Shown: positions 17,102-28,592, numbered from the stretch's first letter. The stretch is DNA of 59,094 bases from Chryseosolibacter indicum (GCF_018598585.1 NZ_JAHESD010000032.1:1-59094); one strand, 5' to 3'. Program-made: numbers and translations. Notes: generated by a model not told the origin, from the sequence alone.

Positions 17102-19648
17102 TTAGAAATCAAATTTAAATCTTCCGCGTATTCCCCACTCCGAAACTTCAGGGTGATCGAGATAAGAAAGACGCTTAACAACATCGAAACGTAAGAGCTT
17201 AAAGATATTGGCGATACCAACACTTGCTTCCATATAAGGCTGTTTACTTAACGAAAAGGTTGTTACACGGCCGGCATCATCCACTGGAAAAGCAAATACC
17301 TCTCTATTCTTTTGAGGATCATTCTCAGATCTTATACTTCCATACAGTATTTTGAAAGTTGCCACTTCCCGCCATTTCAACTTCTTTAGCAATGGAATTT
17401 TATTAAAAATAAAGCCATTAAAGTAATGATCTAAATTTGCACTTATGTACTGATCGCTTACAAACTCCAGGAAGTTCATTAAGTTGTATGACTGTAATTG
17501 ATAGGAGTAAGTTTGATTCGCTCGATGAATGGATAGAAGTGGAAACGGAACGGTTCCAAAAATGTGTCCACCTTCAACCACCACGTCGGTATACCCGAAT
17601 TGAGAAAGATAAAATCGTTTAAATACATTTAACGCGACACTTTGGTAATTATACTGGCTATCAAAAAGTCCTTTAATACCTCCATTAAAACGGGCTGTAA
17701 AAATCGGATGCCTGTTTGGTATCGGTACACGATATGCTTTGCCCTGGTAGAATTGTTCCCCAGGTGCCCATCGCAACTCTAAAGCTACTTCAGCGGTATT
17801 AACGCGAGGCACAGGTTGTAACGAATCTTCTCCCTGAAGGAGAAATTCTAATCCACCGGCAGGTGCCTGTTTCCAATATTTCAAACCTACTCTATAGGAG
17901 AAATGATTTTCAAACTCCTGCAGATAATCTACATTCCAAATGTCGTTGTATAACCACTTGTCATTAACACCGCGTTTAAATGAAAGTAAAAAGTTATCCT
18001 CCTGTACGAATTGTAGTTCCTGCCCGGGAATCTTCGTATCCCGTTGGAAGCTTACTTTTAATGTCCTTATCGGAAACTCACGAATTGATCTTCCTGTAAA
18101 GGAATAATTGGCACTGACGAAATACTTCCATTTTTCATCCTTGAACCCATATGCGCCATAGGTCTCAAAATATAATCGTTCATTAAACTTTGGTGTTGTT
18201 CTTCCTCCTGCGCGCAAACGGAAACCTTCAACAGGGTTAAAACTGTAAAATGTGTTAACGGGGCCCAGCTCCCACCATCCAAAGCTTTTATACCCCGCAA
18301 GCAGTAGGGTAGCAATATCCATCGTCCTCCTAAAGGATGGCATTTTTTGAAGGCTATCAATATTTTGATATACCTTAGATTCAGCAATACTTAAAGTGTC
18401 ATGTCTGTTGGCACTCCAGTATTCCTCAGATCGATTTTTAAGATCATCTTTTGAAAATTTTTCTTCCTGCTTATAAAACTCCTCCGACCTAGGATAGTTA
18501 ATCACGAAGTTTTTATAGGACACTACCCGTTCTCCATATAAACCTCCCCCACTTTTGGAAAGTCCGAAGTCGGCTCTCATCCTGCTCTTTATAACATGAT
18601 ACTTCCCGTCAGGTGATCTTTCAAAATTTTGCTCAACATTGAGTTCACGCACCCAGTTCAGATTTATGCTTTTATTCACCGCCATGTTAACCCGTTGTAC
18701 AGCATAATTACCATCGAGGGTCACATACAATCTTCCCTGAAATAGGAAGTCCGCAGGGTTTCTGGGGGCAAACGATAGTTCTACAAGAACCGGATTTTCG
18801 TTTTTTAATGTATCTGTGATATAGAATTTGTAAAATGTAGGTGCTCCATCCGCTATTGGACTTAAAAATTGATTTGTAAGGATGGTAATGTTATTATCAT
18901 AGATATCGATATCATTATATAGGTAATTAAGGTAGGTACTTAAACCTTCATTATCGACGTAGTCGTCAAAGCTTACCTTTTGATGAGCTTTAACAACCGA
19001 CTTCTTGTTTTTTGGCGATCTTTGATAGTATTCGTCAGTCAGGTTTTCCTGCAAGTAAATTGGTAGTAAAGTTTTACCAGGAATGGAGGTCGTATCTACG
19101 TTCTCAAATAGCCACTTATATTTTCTAAAGAGTTTTCGCTGTTTAAATTTATCCTTAAGATTACTTAAAGACATTTGAAGTTTTTCGTATTGCTCATACT
19201 CCGCAAAATCATAATGTTCCATTCGATTCTGCTTTTTATGTTCAATCATCTCCCGTACGAGATCAACCGCAGGGTTATTTTTATTACGGTAACGCTCCCT
19301 ACCTTTTCCTGCTACAACTTCTACTTCTTTGAGTACTGTTGCGTCTGAAAACAGCTTAACGTCAATTTTTTGTGTTTGTCCAACGATAATATTTCTTGTA
19401 ATGGTTTTATAACCAAGAAAAGAAAATTGAATTTCTGTATATGCTGTGGATGAAGTATGTATTGAATAATTGCCATTAATATCAGTAACGTTACCAATCG
19501 TTGATCCTTTCAGGTATACGTTGACAAAAGGAAGAGGTTCTTTTGTTTCACTATCTATTACTGTTCCTGTTATTATGGTCGTTTGAGCTTTTACTGAAAT
19601 TGCTATTAGCATAAAAGCAATTACCATAACTTTGTATAAGTACTTCAT
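17102..19648 (-). CDS. DUF5686 outer-membrane protein with carboxypeptidase-like regulatory domain
   Basis: 848 residues from ATG 19648; an alternative ATG at 19672 adds eight residues and overlaps the gtrA gene. Signal peptide MKYLYKVMVIAFMLIAISVKA. Residues 24-105 are a CarboxypepD_reg-like beta sandwich (ITGTVIDSETKEPLPFVNVY, then KGSTIGNVTDINGNYSI), and a DUF5686 region follows to the C-terminal barrel strand ending RGRFKFDF. The domain pair is common in Bacteroidota outer-membrane proteins, with no settled function. Its position inside the lipid operon suggests a role in placing or exporting the lipids, but that is context alone. Confidence 0.85.
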   Translation of the reverse strand: MKYLYKVMVIAFMLIAISVKAQTTIITGTVIDSETKEPLPFVNVYLKGSTIGNVTDINGNYSIHTSSTAYTEIQFSFLGYKTITRNIIVGQTQKIDVKLFSDATVLKEVEVVAGKGRERYRNKNNPAVDLVREMIEHKKQNRMEHYDFAEYEQYEKLQMSLSNLKDKFKQRKLFRKYKWLFENVDTTSIPGKTLLPIYLQENLTDEYYQRSPKNKKSVVKAHQKVSFDDYVDNEGLSTYLNYLYNDIDIYDNNITILTNQFLSPIADGAPTFYKFYITDTLKNENPVLVELSFAPRNPADFLFQGRLYVTLDGNYAVQRVNMAVNKSINLNWVRELNVEQNFERSPDGKYHVIKSRMRADFGLSKSGGGLYGERVVSYKNFVINYPRSEEFYKQEEKFSKDDLKNRSEEYWSANRHDTLSIAESKVYQNIDSLQKMPSFRRTMDIATLLLAGYKSFGWWELGPVNTFYSFNPVEGFRLRAGGRTTPKFNERLYFETYGAYGFKDEKWKYFVSANYSFTGRSIREFPIRTLKVSFQRDTKIPGQELQFVQEDNFLLSFKRGVNDKWLYNDIWNVDYLQEFENHFSYRVGLKYWKQAPAGGLEFLLQGEDSLQPVPRVNTAEVALELRWAPGEQFYQGKAYRVPIPNRHPIFTARFNGGIKGLFDSQYNYQSVALNVFKRFYLSQFGYTDVVVEGGHIFGTVPFPLLSIHRANQTYSYQLQSYNLMNFLEFVSDQYISANLDHYFNGFIFNKIPLLKKLKWREVATFKILYGSIRSENDPQKNREVFAFPVDDAGRVTTFSLSKQPYMEASVGIANIFKLLRFDVVKRLSYLDHPEVSEWGIRGRFKFDF

Positions 19649-19658
19649 ATGTAGGGTC

Positions 19659-20027
19659 TTATCTGAAGACAAATTTCCTTTGCAACATATAATTGTAGGT
19701 TATACCCACTACTACTGCTACAAGTACTTTTGCATATTTATAGTTCACATTAAAAATATCTTTTACGAGAATCAGTAAAAGAAAACTAATTACAACATAG
19801 CCGAACCATACCAGAGCGTATTTCCACGCCTGTTGTACAGATGACTTATCCGTAGCTTCAAAAACCCAAACTCTGCCAATTACGAAATTAGTTGTGGCGC
19901 CACTTATATTGCCAATTACACTTGCAACACCATACCATACTCCGAAAACTTCCACCAGCAAAATCATTACAAGCAAGTCTATAATTGATGCAATCAAAGA
20001 AGCTGCTTGTGATTTAAGAAATGTCAT
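19659..20027 (-). CDS. GtrA-like membrane protein
   Basis: 122 residues with four membrane helices, beginning MTFLKSQAASLIASIIDLLV and carrying the GtrA pattern of SxVGNISGATTNFVIGRVWVFE in shortened form, then a basic C-terminal end (MLQRKFVFR). GtrA-family proteins are thought to assist translocation of lipid-linked sugars across the inner membrane. In this operon it directly follows the PgpA-like gene (1 base between), so a flippase-type role for inositol lipids or lipid intermediates is possible. No enzymatic motif is visible. Confidence 0.85.
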   Translation of the reverse strand: MTFLKSQAASLIASIIDLLVMILLVEVFGVWYGVASVIGNISGATTNFVIGRVWVFEATDKSSVQQAWKYALVWFGYVVISFLLLILVKDIFNVNYKYAKVLVAVVVGITYNYMLQRKFVFR

Positions 20028-20028
20028 A

Positions 20029-20469
20029 CTAAAACCAGTGTAATTGAACTGCTATCTGCAGCAGGATATTTGTATAGATTCCTGCCAAGATATCATCCGC
20101 CATAACACCCCATCCAGCCGGTAAGTTCTCTGCCTTTCTTATATAAAACGGTTTAAGAATGTCAAAGAATCTAAATAACACTAGGCCACTACAGGTAATA
20201 ATTAGCGTAGCCGGAAGAAAAAGTAAGCTTATACACATACCAGCTATTTCGTCTACCACAACTTTGTTACTGTCTACTCCCCATATTCTCTCAACAGAAG
20301 TTGCAGACCAAATACCTATCAATACTATAACAATTGTAACTACTAATTGAATCGAAGAATTACCACCACCGATAGTATACCAGACACCAGCACTGAGAGC
20401 AGCTGCAATTGTACCACTGCCTCTTCCCATATATCCAATACCCAAACCGGTGGCGATAATCTTATCCAT
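20029..20469 (-). CDS. PgpA-family phosphatase, candidate phosphatidylinositol-phosphate phosphatase
   Basis: 146 residues starting at ATG 20469 (MDKIIATGLGIGYMGRGSGT), 4 bases after the Ino1 stop. The PgpA motifs are GYMGRGSGTIAAAL near residues 12-25 and VVDEIAGM in the middle, with several membrane segments and WGVMADDILAGIYTN near the end carrying the acidic pair. PgpA normally dephosphorylates phosphatidylglycerophosphate. In the B. thetaiotaomicron inositol-lipid cluster a PgpA-family member is assigned to dephosphorylation of phosphatidylinositol phosphate, and the flanking Ino1 gene favours that reading. A longer start at 20514 overlaps Ino1 and was rejected. Confidence 0.85.
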   Translation of the reverse strand: MDKIIATGLGIGYMGRGSGTIAAALSAGVWYTIGGGNSSIQLVVTIVIVLIGIWSATSVERIWGVDSNKVVVDEIAGMCISLLFLPATLIITCSGLVLFRFFDILKPFYIRKAENLPAGWGVMADDILAGIYTNILLQIAVQLHWF

Positions 20470-20473
20470 TGAA

Positions 20474-21799
20474 TTATAAAGCCTCAACCAGATCCTGGTA
20501 ATAATCAAGCCCAAGATGCGTGATCAAATCTTCACCCATCATATGGCGCAACGTATTTTGTAATTTGATCAATTGCTTAAAGATGTCGTGCTCTGGACGT
20601 AATCCTTCTGCCGTTTGTGGTGATTTAAAATAGAATGAAAGCCATTCTTGAATACCACTCATATTGGCGCGTTTTGCAAGGTCAAAGAACAAAGCAAGGT
20701 CTAATACAATTGGAGCTGCAAGAATTGAATCACGACACAGGAAGTTTATTTTAATCTGCATTGGATAACCTAACCAACCGAAAATATCAATGTTATCCCA
20801 GCTTTCTTTGTTATCGCCATGCGGAGGATAGTAATTAATTCTGATTTTATGATACAATTCACCATACAGTTCAGGGTTAGCATCAGGACGAAGAATATCT
20901 TCAAGAACACCAAGTTTTGATACTTCCTTTGTTCTAAAGTTATCCGGGTCATCCAAAACCCAACCGTCACGGTTTCCAAGAATATTGGTTGAGAACCATC
21001 CTCGGATACCTAGCGCACGTGCATGCAAACCAGGAGCAAGAATAGTCTTCATTAATGTCTGGCCCGTTTTAAAATCTTTTCCACCAATTGGAACACCCAT
21101 TTCTTTAGAAAGAGAAACCAAGGCAGGAATATCACAAGTAAGGTTCGGAGCGCCATTGGCAAATGGTACACCTTTCTTAATCGCAGCATAAGCATAGATC
21201 ATACTTGGTGAAATCATTGGATCATTGTCTCTCAAACCTGCCTCGAAACTGTAGATGTCTTTATGTACATCAGTTTCTTCGATATATTTTTCAGTAGATC
21301 CACACCATACCATTACCATGCGAGAACATCCATTTACTTTCTGGAAATTCTCAATGTCTTTCATTACAGCAAGTGCCAGGTCATACTTATTAGTTTCACT
21401 TTTGATATTTTTGCCATCAAGATTTTTGATATATGCCTTGTCGAAGACAGCCTTCATAGGCTTAATCTTTTCTAATTCACCCTTTATCGGTTGCAATAGT
21501 CCTAGTTCAAGAACCTTTGCATTAACAGCAGCTTCATAAACATTGTCCTCATATACATCCCAGCCCCCAAATACGATATCGTTCAGATCAGCGAGAGGTA
21601 CGAAGTCTTTAATTTTAGGAAACCGGTTTTCAGTACGTTTACCTAAACGGATATTACCCGTTTGGGTTAACGAACCTACAGGATGTGCAAGCCCTTTTTT
21701 TACTGCTTCAACTCCGGCAATCATCGTGGTAGCTACTGCACCAAGACCCGGAATTAGAATACCCAGTTTTCCGTTAGCTAGTTCGATTTGTTCTTTCAT
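20474..21799 (-). CDS. ino1: Inositol-3-phosphate synthase (myo-inositol-1-phosphate synthase)
   Basis: 441 residues. The N-terminal NAD-binding site is LGILIPGLGAVATTMIAG (12-29). Typical MIPS blocks follow: GWDVYEDNVYEAAV, VMVWCGSTEKYIEETD, ANGAPNLTCDIPALV, the catalytic-domain stretch PIGGKDFKTGQTLMKTI with its conserved lysines, and NILGNRDGWVLDDPDNF. The enzyme converts glucose 6-phosphate to inositol 3-phosphate using NAD and is cytosolic. It feeds the phosphatidyltransferase and PAP2 proteins encoded downstream. Length is normal for the bacterial form. It starts 37 bases before the SDR stop and belongs to the same run of genes. Confidence 0.95.
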   Translation of the reverse strand: MKEQIELANGKLGILIPGLGAVATTMIAGVEAVKKGLAHPVGSLTQTGNIRLGKRTENRFPKIKDFVPLADLNDIVFGGWDVYEDNVYEAAVNAKVLELGLLQPIKGELEKIKPMKAVFDKAYIKNLDGKNIKSETNKYDLALAVMKDIENFQKVNGCSRMVMVWCGSTEKYIEETDVHKDIYSFEAGLRDNDPMISPSMIYAYAAIKKGVPFANGAPNLTCDIPALVSLSKEMGVPIGGKDFKTGQTLMKTILAPGLHARALGIRGWFSTNILGNRDGWVLDDPDNFRTKEVSKLGVLEDILRPDANPELYGELYHKIRINYYPPHGDNKESWDNIDIFGWLGYPMQIKINFLCRDSILAAPIVLDLALFFDLAKRANMSGIQEWLSFYFKSPQTAEGLRPEHDIFKQLIKLQNTLRHMMGEDLITHLGLDYYQDLVEAL

Positions 21800-21835
21800 A
21801 TGTATATGATTAAAATTATAAACCCATTTTATTTA

Positions 21836-22821
21836 TTACTTAAGCCATTTGTTTTCACTATACCATGTCAATGTTTCTGCCAATCCTTTTTCAAGATCAT
21901 ATACAGGATTAAAGCTTAAATCTTTCCGAAGAGATTCGATACTACAAGCCCAGTTTGATGCCGTTAGCTCTGCTAACTTGTTTCTATTCAACGCGGGTGT
22001 GGTTCCGCTTACATTGCCAACAAACTCTTGTATTAACGCGATTAACTGAACTACGCTCTTAGGAATATGAAACTTCAACGTTTTCTTTTTAAGAAAAGAT
22101 TTGGCAAAGTCTGCTAATGCATACCGATCATAATATTTGCCATCCGAAACATTATAAGTTTTTCCTGTAACATTACTTTGTAAGGCATTTAAAGTAATAT
22201 TAGCAAGGTCTGTTACATGTATAAAACTCAACTTCTGATCGATTCTACCAATATAGGCTTCAACACCTTGAGCGATTAGTTTCAAAACTATAAATATGTC
22301 ACGCTCACGTGGTCCATATACTGCAGTAGGGCGTAGTACGATTAATGGTAATGAAATTATTTCAGCTAAATATTGTTCTGCCAACAGCTTACTTTTTCCA
22401 TACTGTGTTACAGGCCGTGCTTCTCGTTGTTCGTTAATAAGCTCATTGTCATTCGAGGGCCCCATAGCAGCAAGGCTACTTATAAATACAAACTTCTTTA
22501 GTTGCAATCCTGAATTTACCACGGCTAAACCAAGCTTACGCGTAAGTTCAGCATTAGCGTAATCATATTCGTTTTGATTCTTCGCTTTGGTTACGCCTGC
22601 AGCGTGTATGATATAGTCGTATCGCTTCTCCTGCAAATCCCGTTCAATTGCCTTTTCATCAAAGAGGTTTGTGTAGTTGAAGTGAATAGGTAAACCTTTC
22701 AGGTGTTCTATTTTACTGGATGCACGAACCGAAGCAAAAACTTCCAGTCCGTTTTTTAATGCAGCCTGAATGAGATGATACCCCACAAAGCCACTTGCTC
22801 CAGTAATTAAAACTTTTTCCT

Positions 22822-22825
<4 letters not shown>
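21836..22825 (-). CDS. NAD-dependent epimerase/dehydratase (extended SDR), candidate ceramide or ketosphinganine reductase
   Basis: 329 residues of an extended SDR: the nucleotide site TGASGFVGYHL with Gly9, Gly12 and Gly15, the catalytic triad Ser116 or 117, Tyr142 and Lys146 (in FISSLAAMG and QYGKSKLLAE), and LRPTAVYGPRERDIF. Alone this could be a sugar epimerase or a ketone reductase. Its first codon overlaps the stop of the GNAT-like gene, and that gene in turn overlaps SPT. In Caulobacter, an SDR encoded with spt is the ceramide reductase, and in Bacteroides a similar enzyme reduces 3-ketosphinganine, so a sphingolipid reductase is the best inference. Confidence 0.8.
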
Positions 22826-25160
<2,335 letters not shown>

Positions 25161-25410
25161 TCATATCTTTTACGTTCCATAAATACGCTATTTAGGGGCA
25201 TATATGGAGGGTCTAATCGAAGATACTTATTGCTAGTCGGATAAACCCGTGTTTTTAGTCTATCATCCATCAAACGATTAGCCAGTGTTTTAGACCAATA
25301 TCGTATTTTAGTCCAAAAGTAAAAGAAGTTTTAACGCTGGTTTAATAAATTCTTAAAAAAAATAAAAATTAAATTAGCGCTACAATAAGTGTAGGTTAAG
25401 ATTTTACATT

Positions 25411-25422
25411 GAAAACGTTTTC
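25411..25422. promoter_or_regulatory. 12-bp palindrome upstream of spt
   Basis: GAAAACGTTTTC is a perfect palindrome about 263 bases upstream of the spt ATG. It has the size and symmetry of an operator half-site pair for a dimeric regulator, but no factor is known and one 12-mer of this kind could occur by chance. Confidence 0.3.
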
Positions 25423-25564
25423 TGAGGGGTTTATCACAAAATATCCTTTATAAACGCTCCTAAAGCAAGTTTAACCTCTTACTTTCTATGGTGGTTGGGA
25501 AGAAAGTTGTAGTAATTATACACATAAGAGTATAAAAATTACGGGGTTAGATAATAGACGAAAT

Positions 25565-25580
25565 TTTTATACGTATAAAA
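25565..25580. promoter_or_regulatory. 16-bp palindrome between the regulator gene and spt
   Basis: TTTTATACGTATAAAA is a perfect 16-bp palindrome 50 bases past the stop of the NarL-type regulator and about 417 bases upstream of spt. An operator for the adjacent regulator or a processing site are both possible; AT-richness lowers its significance. Confidence 0.3.
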
Positions 25581-25629
25581 TTATAAAAGCCGGTTAAAAA
25601 GAGCACAGGTAGGCCCTAAACCGACAAGT

Positions 25630-26277
25630 TTATTCAGGTTTGTATATTTTGTTCTTGATCGCATAGATAACCAGTCCTACGCGACTTTTAATCTGTAATT
25701 TTTCAAATAATGACTCCCTGTACCCGTCAATAGTTTTAGGGCTTAAACACATAGCTCCGGCAATTTCTTTATAAGTCATTTCCGTACAAGCAAGTTTTAA
25801 AAATTCAACCTCGCGGTCCTTCAATTCGTGGTCAGCCTCCTTACCACGGTGTAGCGATGTAAGGACGTGATTAGTGATACAATTCGAATAATAAAAACCT
25901 TTATCAATAACATCTTTAAACGCATCATGAAGAATTGTTGGACTAATATCTTTAAGCAGGTATCCCCGCGCTCCTGCCCTCAGCATTCTTATAATCGTAG
26001 GTTCATCATCATCCATAGAAAGTGCAATTACATTTACAGTGGGATAATTTTTCTTTAGCCATCGGGTCGTTTCAACTCCATCCATTACAGGCATGTTGAT
26101 GTCTATTACAGCAAGATCCGGTACATTTTCTATATGTGCTAATTTCTTAACGAACTCTTGTCCATTCTTTACATGGTACAGCACTTTGAATTCGCCAAAT
26201 GAATTAATAAGATTCTCCAATGCTTGTGCAAAAAGAGAATGATCATCTACTACGACTATGGTAACTACCGGCCTCAT
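25630..26277 (-). CDS. NarL/FixJ-type response regulator
   Basis: 215 residues. The receiver has the acid pair Asp11-Asp12 (VVVDDHSLFAQAL), phospho-acceptor Asp59 (AVIDINMPVMDG) and the LLKDIS lysine. A LuxR-type helix-turn-helix occupies about 148-205 (LKDREVEFLKLACTEMTYKE, IAGAMCLSPKTIDGYRESLF). It overlaps the histidine-kinase stop by 4 bases (ATGA), so kinase and regulator are translated together. It is the last of a four-gene operon and lies next to the spt upstream region, which makes spt one possible target among others. No terminator could be picked out. Confidence 0.93.
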   Translation of the reverse strand: MRPVVTIVVVDDHSLFAQALENLINSFGEFKVLYHVKNGQEFVKKLAHIENVPDLAVIDINMPVMDGVETTRWLKKNYPTVNVIALSMDDDEPTIIRMLRAGARGYLLKDISPTILHDAFKDVIDKGFYYSNCITNHVLTSLHRGKEADHELKDREVEFLKLACTEMTYKEIAGAMCLSPKTIDGYRESLFEKLQIKSRVGLVIYAIKNKIYKPE

Positions 26278-27053
26278 ACATCCTGATATCTATAGGTATA
26301 ACATAAAGACAAACATACGCCTTCATTTACCGCGGAATTAATTGTAAAAATTGCACCAATCAATTGAGCACGGCTTCTCATATTGATCAATCCTGATCCC
26401 CCCTTTTCCATAGTTCCTTCATCATTAAAACCAACGCCATTATCTTTTGCTTTAATCATTAAATAATCATCATGATACTCCAAGAGAACATTCAATTCGC
26501 CAGCCCTGGAGTGCTTTATAGAATTGGAGAAGAATTCTTGCAGAATTCGAAAGAGAATAATCTCATCCTTCTGCGCAAGCTTTACCTCCTCTCCGGAAAC
26601 GGTAAGTTGCGCTTTAAGAAAATTAAGTTTATTAAAACGTTCCAGCTCACATTCAATTGATTTTACCAGCCCCAAGTTAAGTATCACTTCTGGGTTAAGA
26701 GTTTTAGAAAGCAAACGGATCTCCTGAAGGCTATCAGCAATTAAAGTGTTTATTTCTTTTACGTTATTACGATATTGATCTGGCAATTTAGGACTGAGAA
26801 TACTGAGTTGCATTTTAGCAACAGCAAGTAACTGCCCAATATTATCATGTAGCTCCCACCCTATATTCTTGAGACTTTGCTCCTGAATTTCCATTTGTGA
26901 TTTTGCAATCTCCTGCTCCATCTTCTGTTCAGCCTCGAGTTGCTTTATGATATACTTATTCTTCTTGCTTTGAAATATTACAAAAAGAATAATAATCATA
27001 GCTACCAATACTACGAGGGTAACAGTAGCAACAAAAACTACCTCTCTCTCCAT
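26274..27053 (-). CDS. Sensor histidine kinase, HisKA_3 type
   Basis: 259 residues. One membrane helix (about 5-28), then a coiled coil (30-62, QLEAEQKMEQEIAKSQMEIQ), then the HisKA_3 dimerisation helix with phospho-acceptor His69 in NIGWELHDNIGQLL, and a HATPase domain with DNGVGF and GGSGLINMRSRA. There is almost no periplasmic part (five residues before the helix), so the signal must come from the membrane or from a partner. The multi-TM protein and lipoprotein encoded upstream in the same operon are the obvious candidates. Its partner is the NarL-type regulator encoded next. Confidence 0.92.
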   Translation of the reverse strand: MEREVVFVATVTLVVLVAMIIILFVIFQSKKNKYIIKQLEAEQKMEQEIAKSQMEIQEQSLKNIGWELHDNIGQLLAVAKMQLSILSPKLPDQYRNNVKEINTLIADSLQEIRLLSKTLNPEVILNLGLVKSIECELERFNKLNFLKAQLTVSGEEVKLAQKDEIILFRILQEFFSNSIKHSRAGELNVLLEYHDDYLMIKAKDNGVGFNDEGTMEKGGSGLINMRSRAQLIGAIFTINSAVNEGVCLSLCYTYRYQDV

Positions 27054-27080
27054 AGAATGATGTTCATCATCAGGGGCATA

Positions 27081-27728
27081 TCAGTAATACTTTTTGCTAA
27101 ATACAAATCCGAAAATAAAGCAACTATACATCACAACATTCAATACAATGAAAATTATTGTCAAACTATCGTTGCTTAACATTTCCGGCAAGAGGTTAAG
27201 ACTTATTATATAAGGAATTATTCCTGTATAAAATACCAACAATCCTATACTTATCCAAAACATAAGATAACGGGTAAAGTATAAGACCTTCTCATTATTC
27301 AATATTTCAATAAAAAACAATCCTATTGTTATTATAAGAAGTATGGCTCCAACTGTAAAAGTATATGAATGAAATGTTACAGTTACAGTTAGCTTTTGAA
27401 TCCAGACGAAGTTGATTATCACTAATAAAATGAATAGTATAATAAAAGCTCTTATCCATTTTTTGTAGGTGTCATTTACCAGTGTGTTATAGAACAGCAC
27501 GTAATAAAACACGTATTGCAAGGAAGTAAAAATATTATAGATAAAGTTATTTTGAACGATAACGCCATTGATCATAAATAACCAAATAAAAGCTTCTATT
27601 ATAACTACCAACCATAACATATATAAAAAATACTTCAGGAATGTACCTGAGTATTTTTTATAATGTATAGAAGCTATAATAGCTGTTAGCAGTTCGAAGA
27701 TCTGTATTACCGTAAAAAGATTTATCAT
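27081..27728 (-). CDS. Polytopic membrane protein of the kinase operon, about 7 TM
   Basis: 215 residues from ATG 27728, which overlaps the stop of the lipoprotein gene as ATGA. Seven hydrophobic segments make up nearly all of the protein: MINLFTVIQIFELLTAIIAS, YFLYMLWLVVIIEAFIWLFM, FTSLQYVFYYVLFYNTL, FIILFILLVIINFVW, FTVGAILLIITIGLFFIEI, YLMFWISIGLLVFYTGIIPY and TIIFIVLNVVMYSCFIFGFV. No family was recognised. A longer start at 27755 was not chosen because the ATGA junction is typical of this operon. With no catalytic motif, a signal-sensing or coupling role for the downstream kinase is the best guess. Confidence 0.75.
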   Translation of the reverse strand: MINLFTVIQIFELLTAIIASIHYKKYSGTFLKYFLYMLWLVVIIEAFIWLFMINGVIVQNNFIYNIFTSLQYVFYYVLFYNTLVNDTYKKWIRAFIILFILLVIINFVWIQKLTVTVTFHSYTFTVGAILLIITIGLFFIEILNNEKVLYFTRYLMFWISIGLLVFYTGIIPYIISLNLLPEMLSNDSLTIIFIVLNVVMYSCFIFGFVFSKKYY

Positions 27729-28309
27729 AACGAAGATGGGCAGTTGGGCCTGCACATCATTGCCATATTAGCAATTGAACTGGCAGTCTCTGCTGATTGA
27801 AGTTCTCTACTTTTTAAATTCATAGGTGTATTACGATTTGACATGCCTTTGGTTATAACCTCATGAATAGGCAAAGGGTTACCTCGTTCATCGATATGTA
27901 GTGGGTCGAATGCAACATGACTGTTCGTCTTCTTGTCAAAATAGGTTGGGACAAGTATATACGTTTGATAATCTCTGTACTCTCCTGACTTCTCGTCATC
28001 AGGATAGGCAACATAATAGAGACGAAGGCCAGACACCTCCATCTTAACTTTTTTAGAAGCCTCCTCAAGGTAAGCGATATAATTTTTGTAAAACTCTATC
28101 GAATGCCACCCTGAACTTGCGTCTTCATTTCCACCTCTTAGCTCCGTTAGGGCATTAAACTTTCTTTGATAAGCCACATACATTTCATGTGCTCTTTCTA
28201 AGGAAATTGTCTCTTTAGGTTTTTCTGTAGAAACATTATCGCGTTCGCACCCTGCAATGAATGTAAACGTAAGCAAGGTAAATAGTTGGATGACTTTCTT
28301 TTGGTTCAT
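27725..28309 (-). CDS. Hypothetical lipoprotein of the kinase operon
   Basis: 194 residues with a lipoprotein signal: MNQKKVIQLFTLLTFTFIAG followed by Cys21 (IAGC box) and ERDNVSTEK. The mature part is soluble and charged, with an LERAHEMYVAYQRKFNALTE helix, a LRLYYVAYPDDEKSGEYRDY segment and a YQTYILVPTYFD strand. No known domain was recognised. It is the first gene of the lipoprotein, membrane protein, kinase, regulator operon and is likely to face the periplasm as a ligand- or stress-sensing component. The C-terminus has a short cysteine-containing tail (MMCRPNCPSSL). Confidence 0.7.
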   Translation of the reverse strand: MNQKKVIQLFTLLTFTFIAGCERDNVSTEKPKETISLERAHEMYVAYQRKFNALTELRGGNEDASSGWHSIEFYKNYIAYLEEASKKVKMEVSGLRLYYVAYPDDEKSGEYRDYQTYILVPTYFDKKTNSHVAFDPLHIDERGNPLPIHEVITKGMSNRNTPMNLKSRELQSAETASSIANMAMMCRPNCPSSL

Positions 28310-28434
28310 TTGGTTTAGCTTTTAATTGTACGTCTAATCTATCGATAAAACCCTGCAGATAAAAAGGTAAACCCTAAACAAGGCTTGTTACATAGACTAT
28401 TAATTATTCAAAGGTATTTCTCGCCTATGACATG

Positions 28435-28457
28435 AAAAGGGGGATTTTTCCCCTTTA
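28435..28457. repeat. Hairpin-forming inverted repeat
   Basis: AAAAGGGG and CCCCTTTA flank a short AT-rich loop in a 23-base inverted repeat in the gap upstream of the lipoprotein gene. It is followed by no T run on either strand, so it is not a convincing terminator. A regulatory hairpin in the 5' region of the kinase operon is possible. Confidence 0.35.
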
Positions 28458-28553
28458 ATGTTTAAAGAATCAGGCGAGGCAAGGAAGGAACTGAAACGGT
28501 GCTCGTAAGCTTGTTGAAATTGTGCGTTGTAACTCCTGATAGTCAGTTAAAGT

Positions 28554-28587
28554 AATTTGTACCTCCATCCATATAGAGGTACAAATT
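28554..28587 (-). terminator. Terminator of the pentose-phosphate operon
   Basis: A perfect 12-bp inverted repeat (AATTTGTACCTC at 28554-28565 with GAGGTACAAATT at 28576-28587) encloses a 10-base loop. It lies 6 bases past the pgl stop on the minus strand. The trailing T run is short (AAATTACTTT), so termination efficiency is uncertain. Confidence 0.65.
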
Positions 28588-28592
28588 ATTAC

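Noticed and set aside
17098-17223. N-terminal extension of the CDP-alcohol phosphatidyltransferase
   Set aside because: It overlaps the DUF5686 C-terminus, whose barrel strand is clearly coding.
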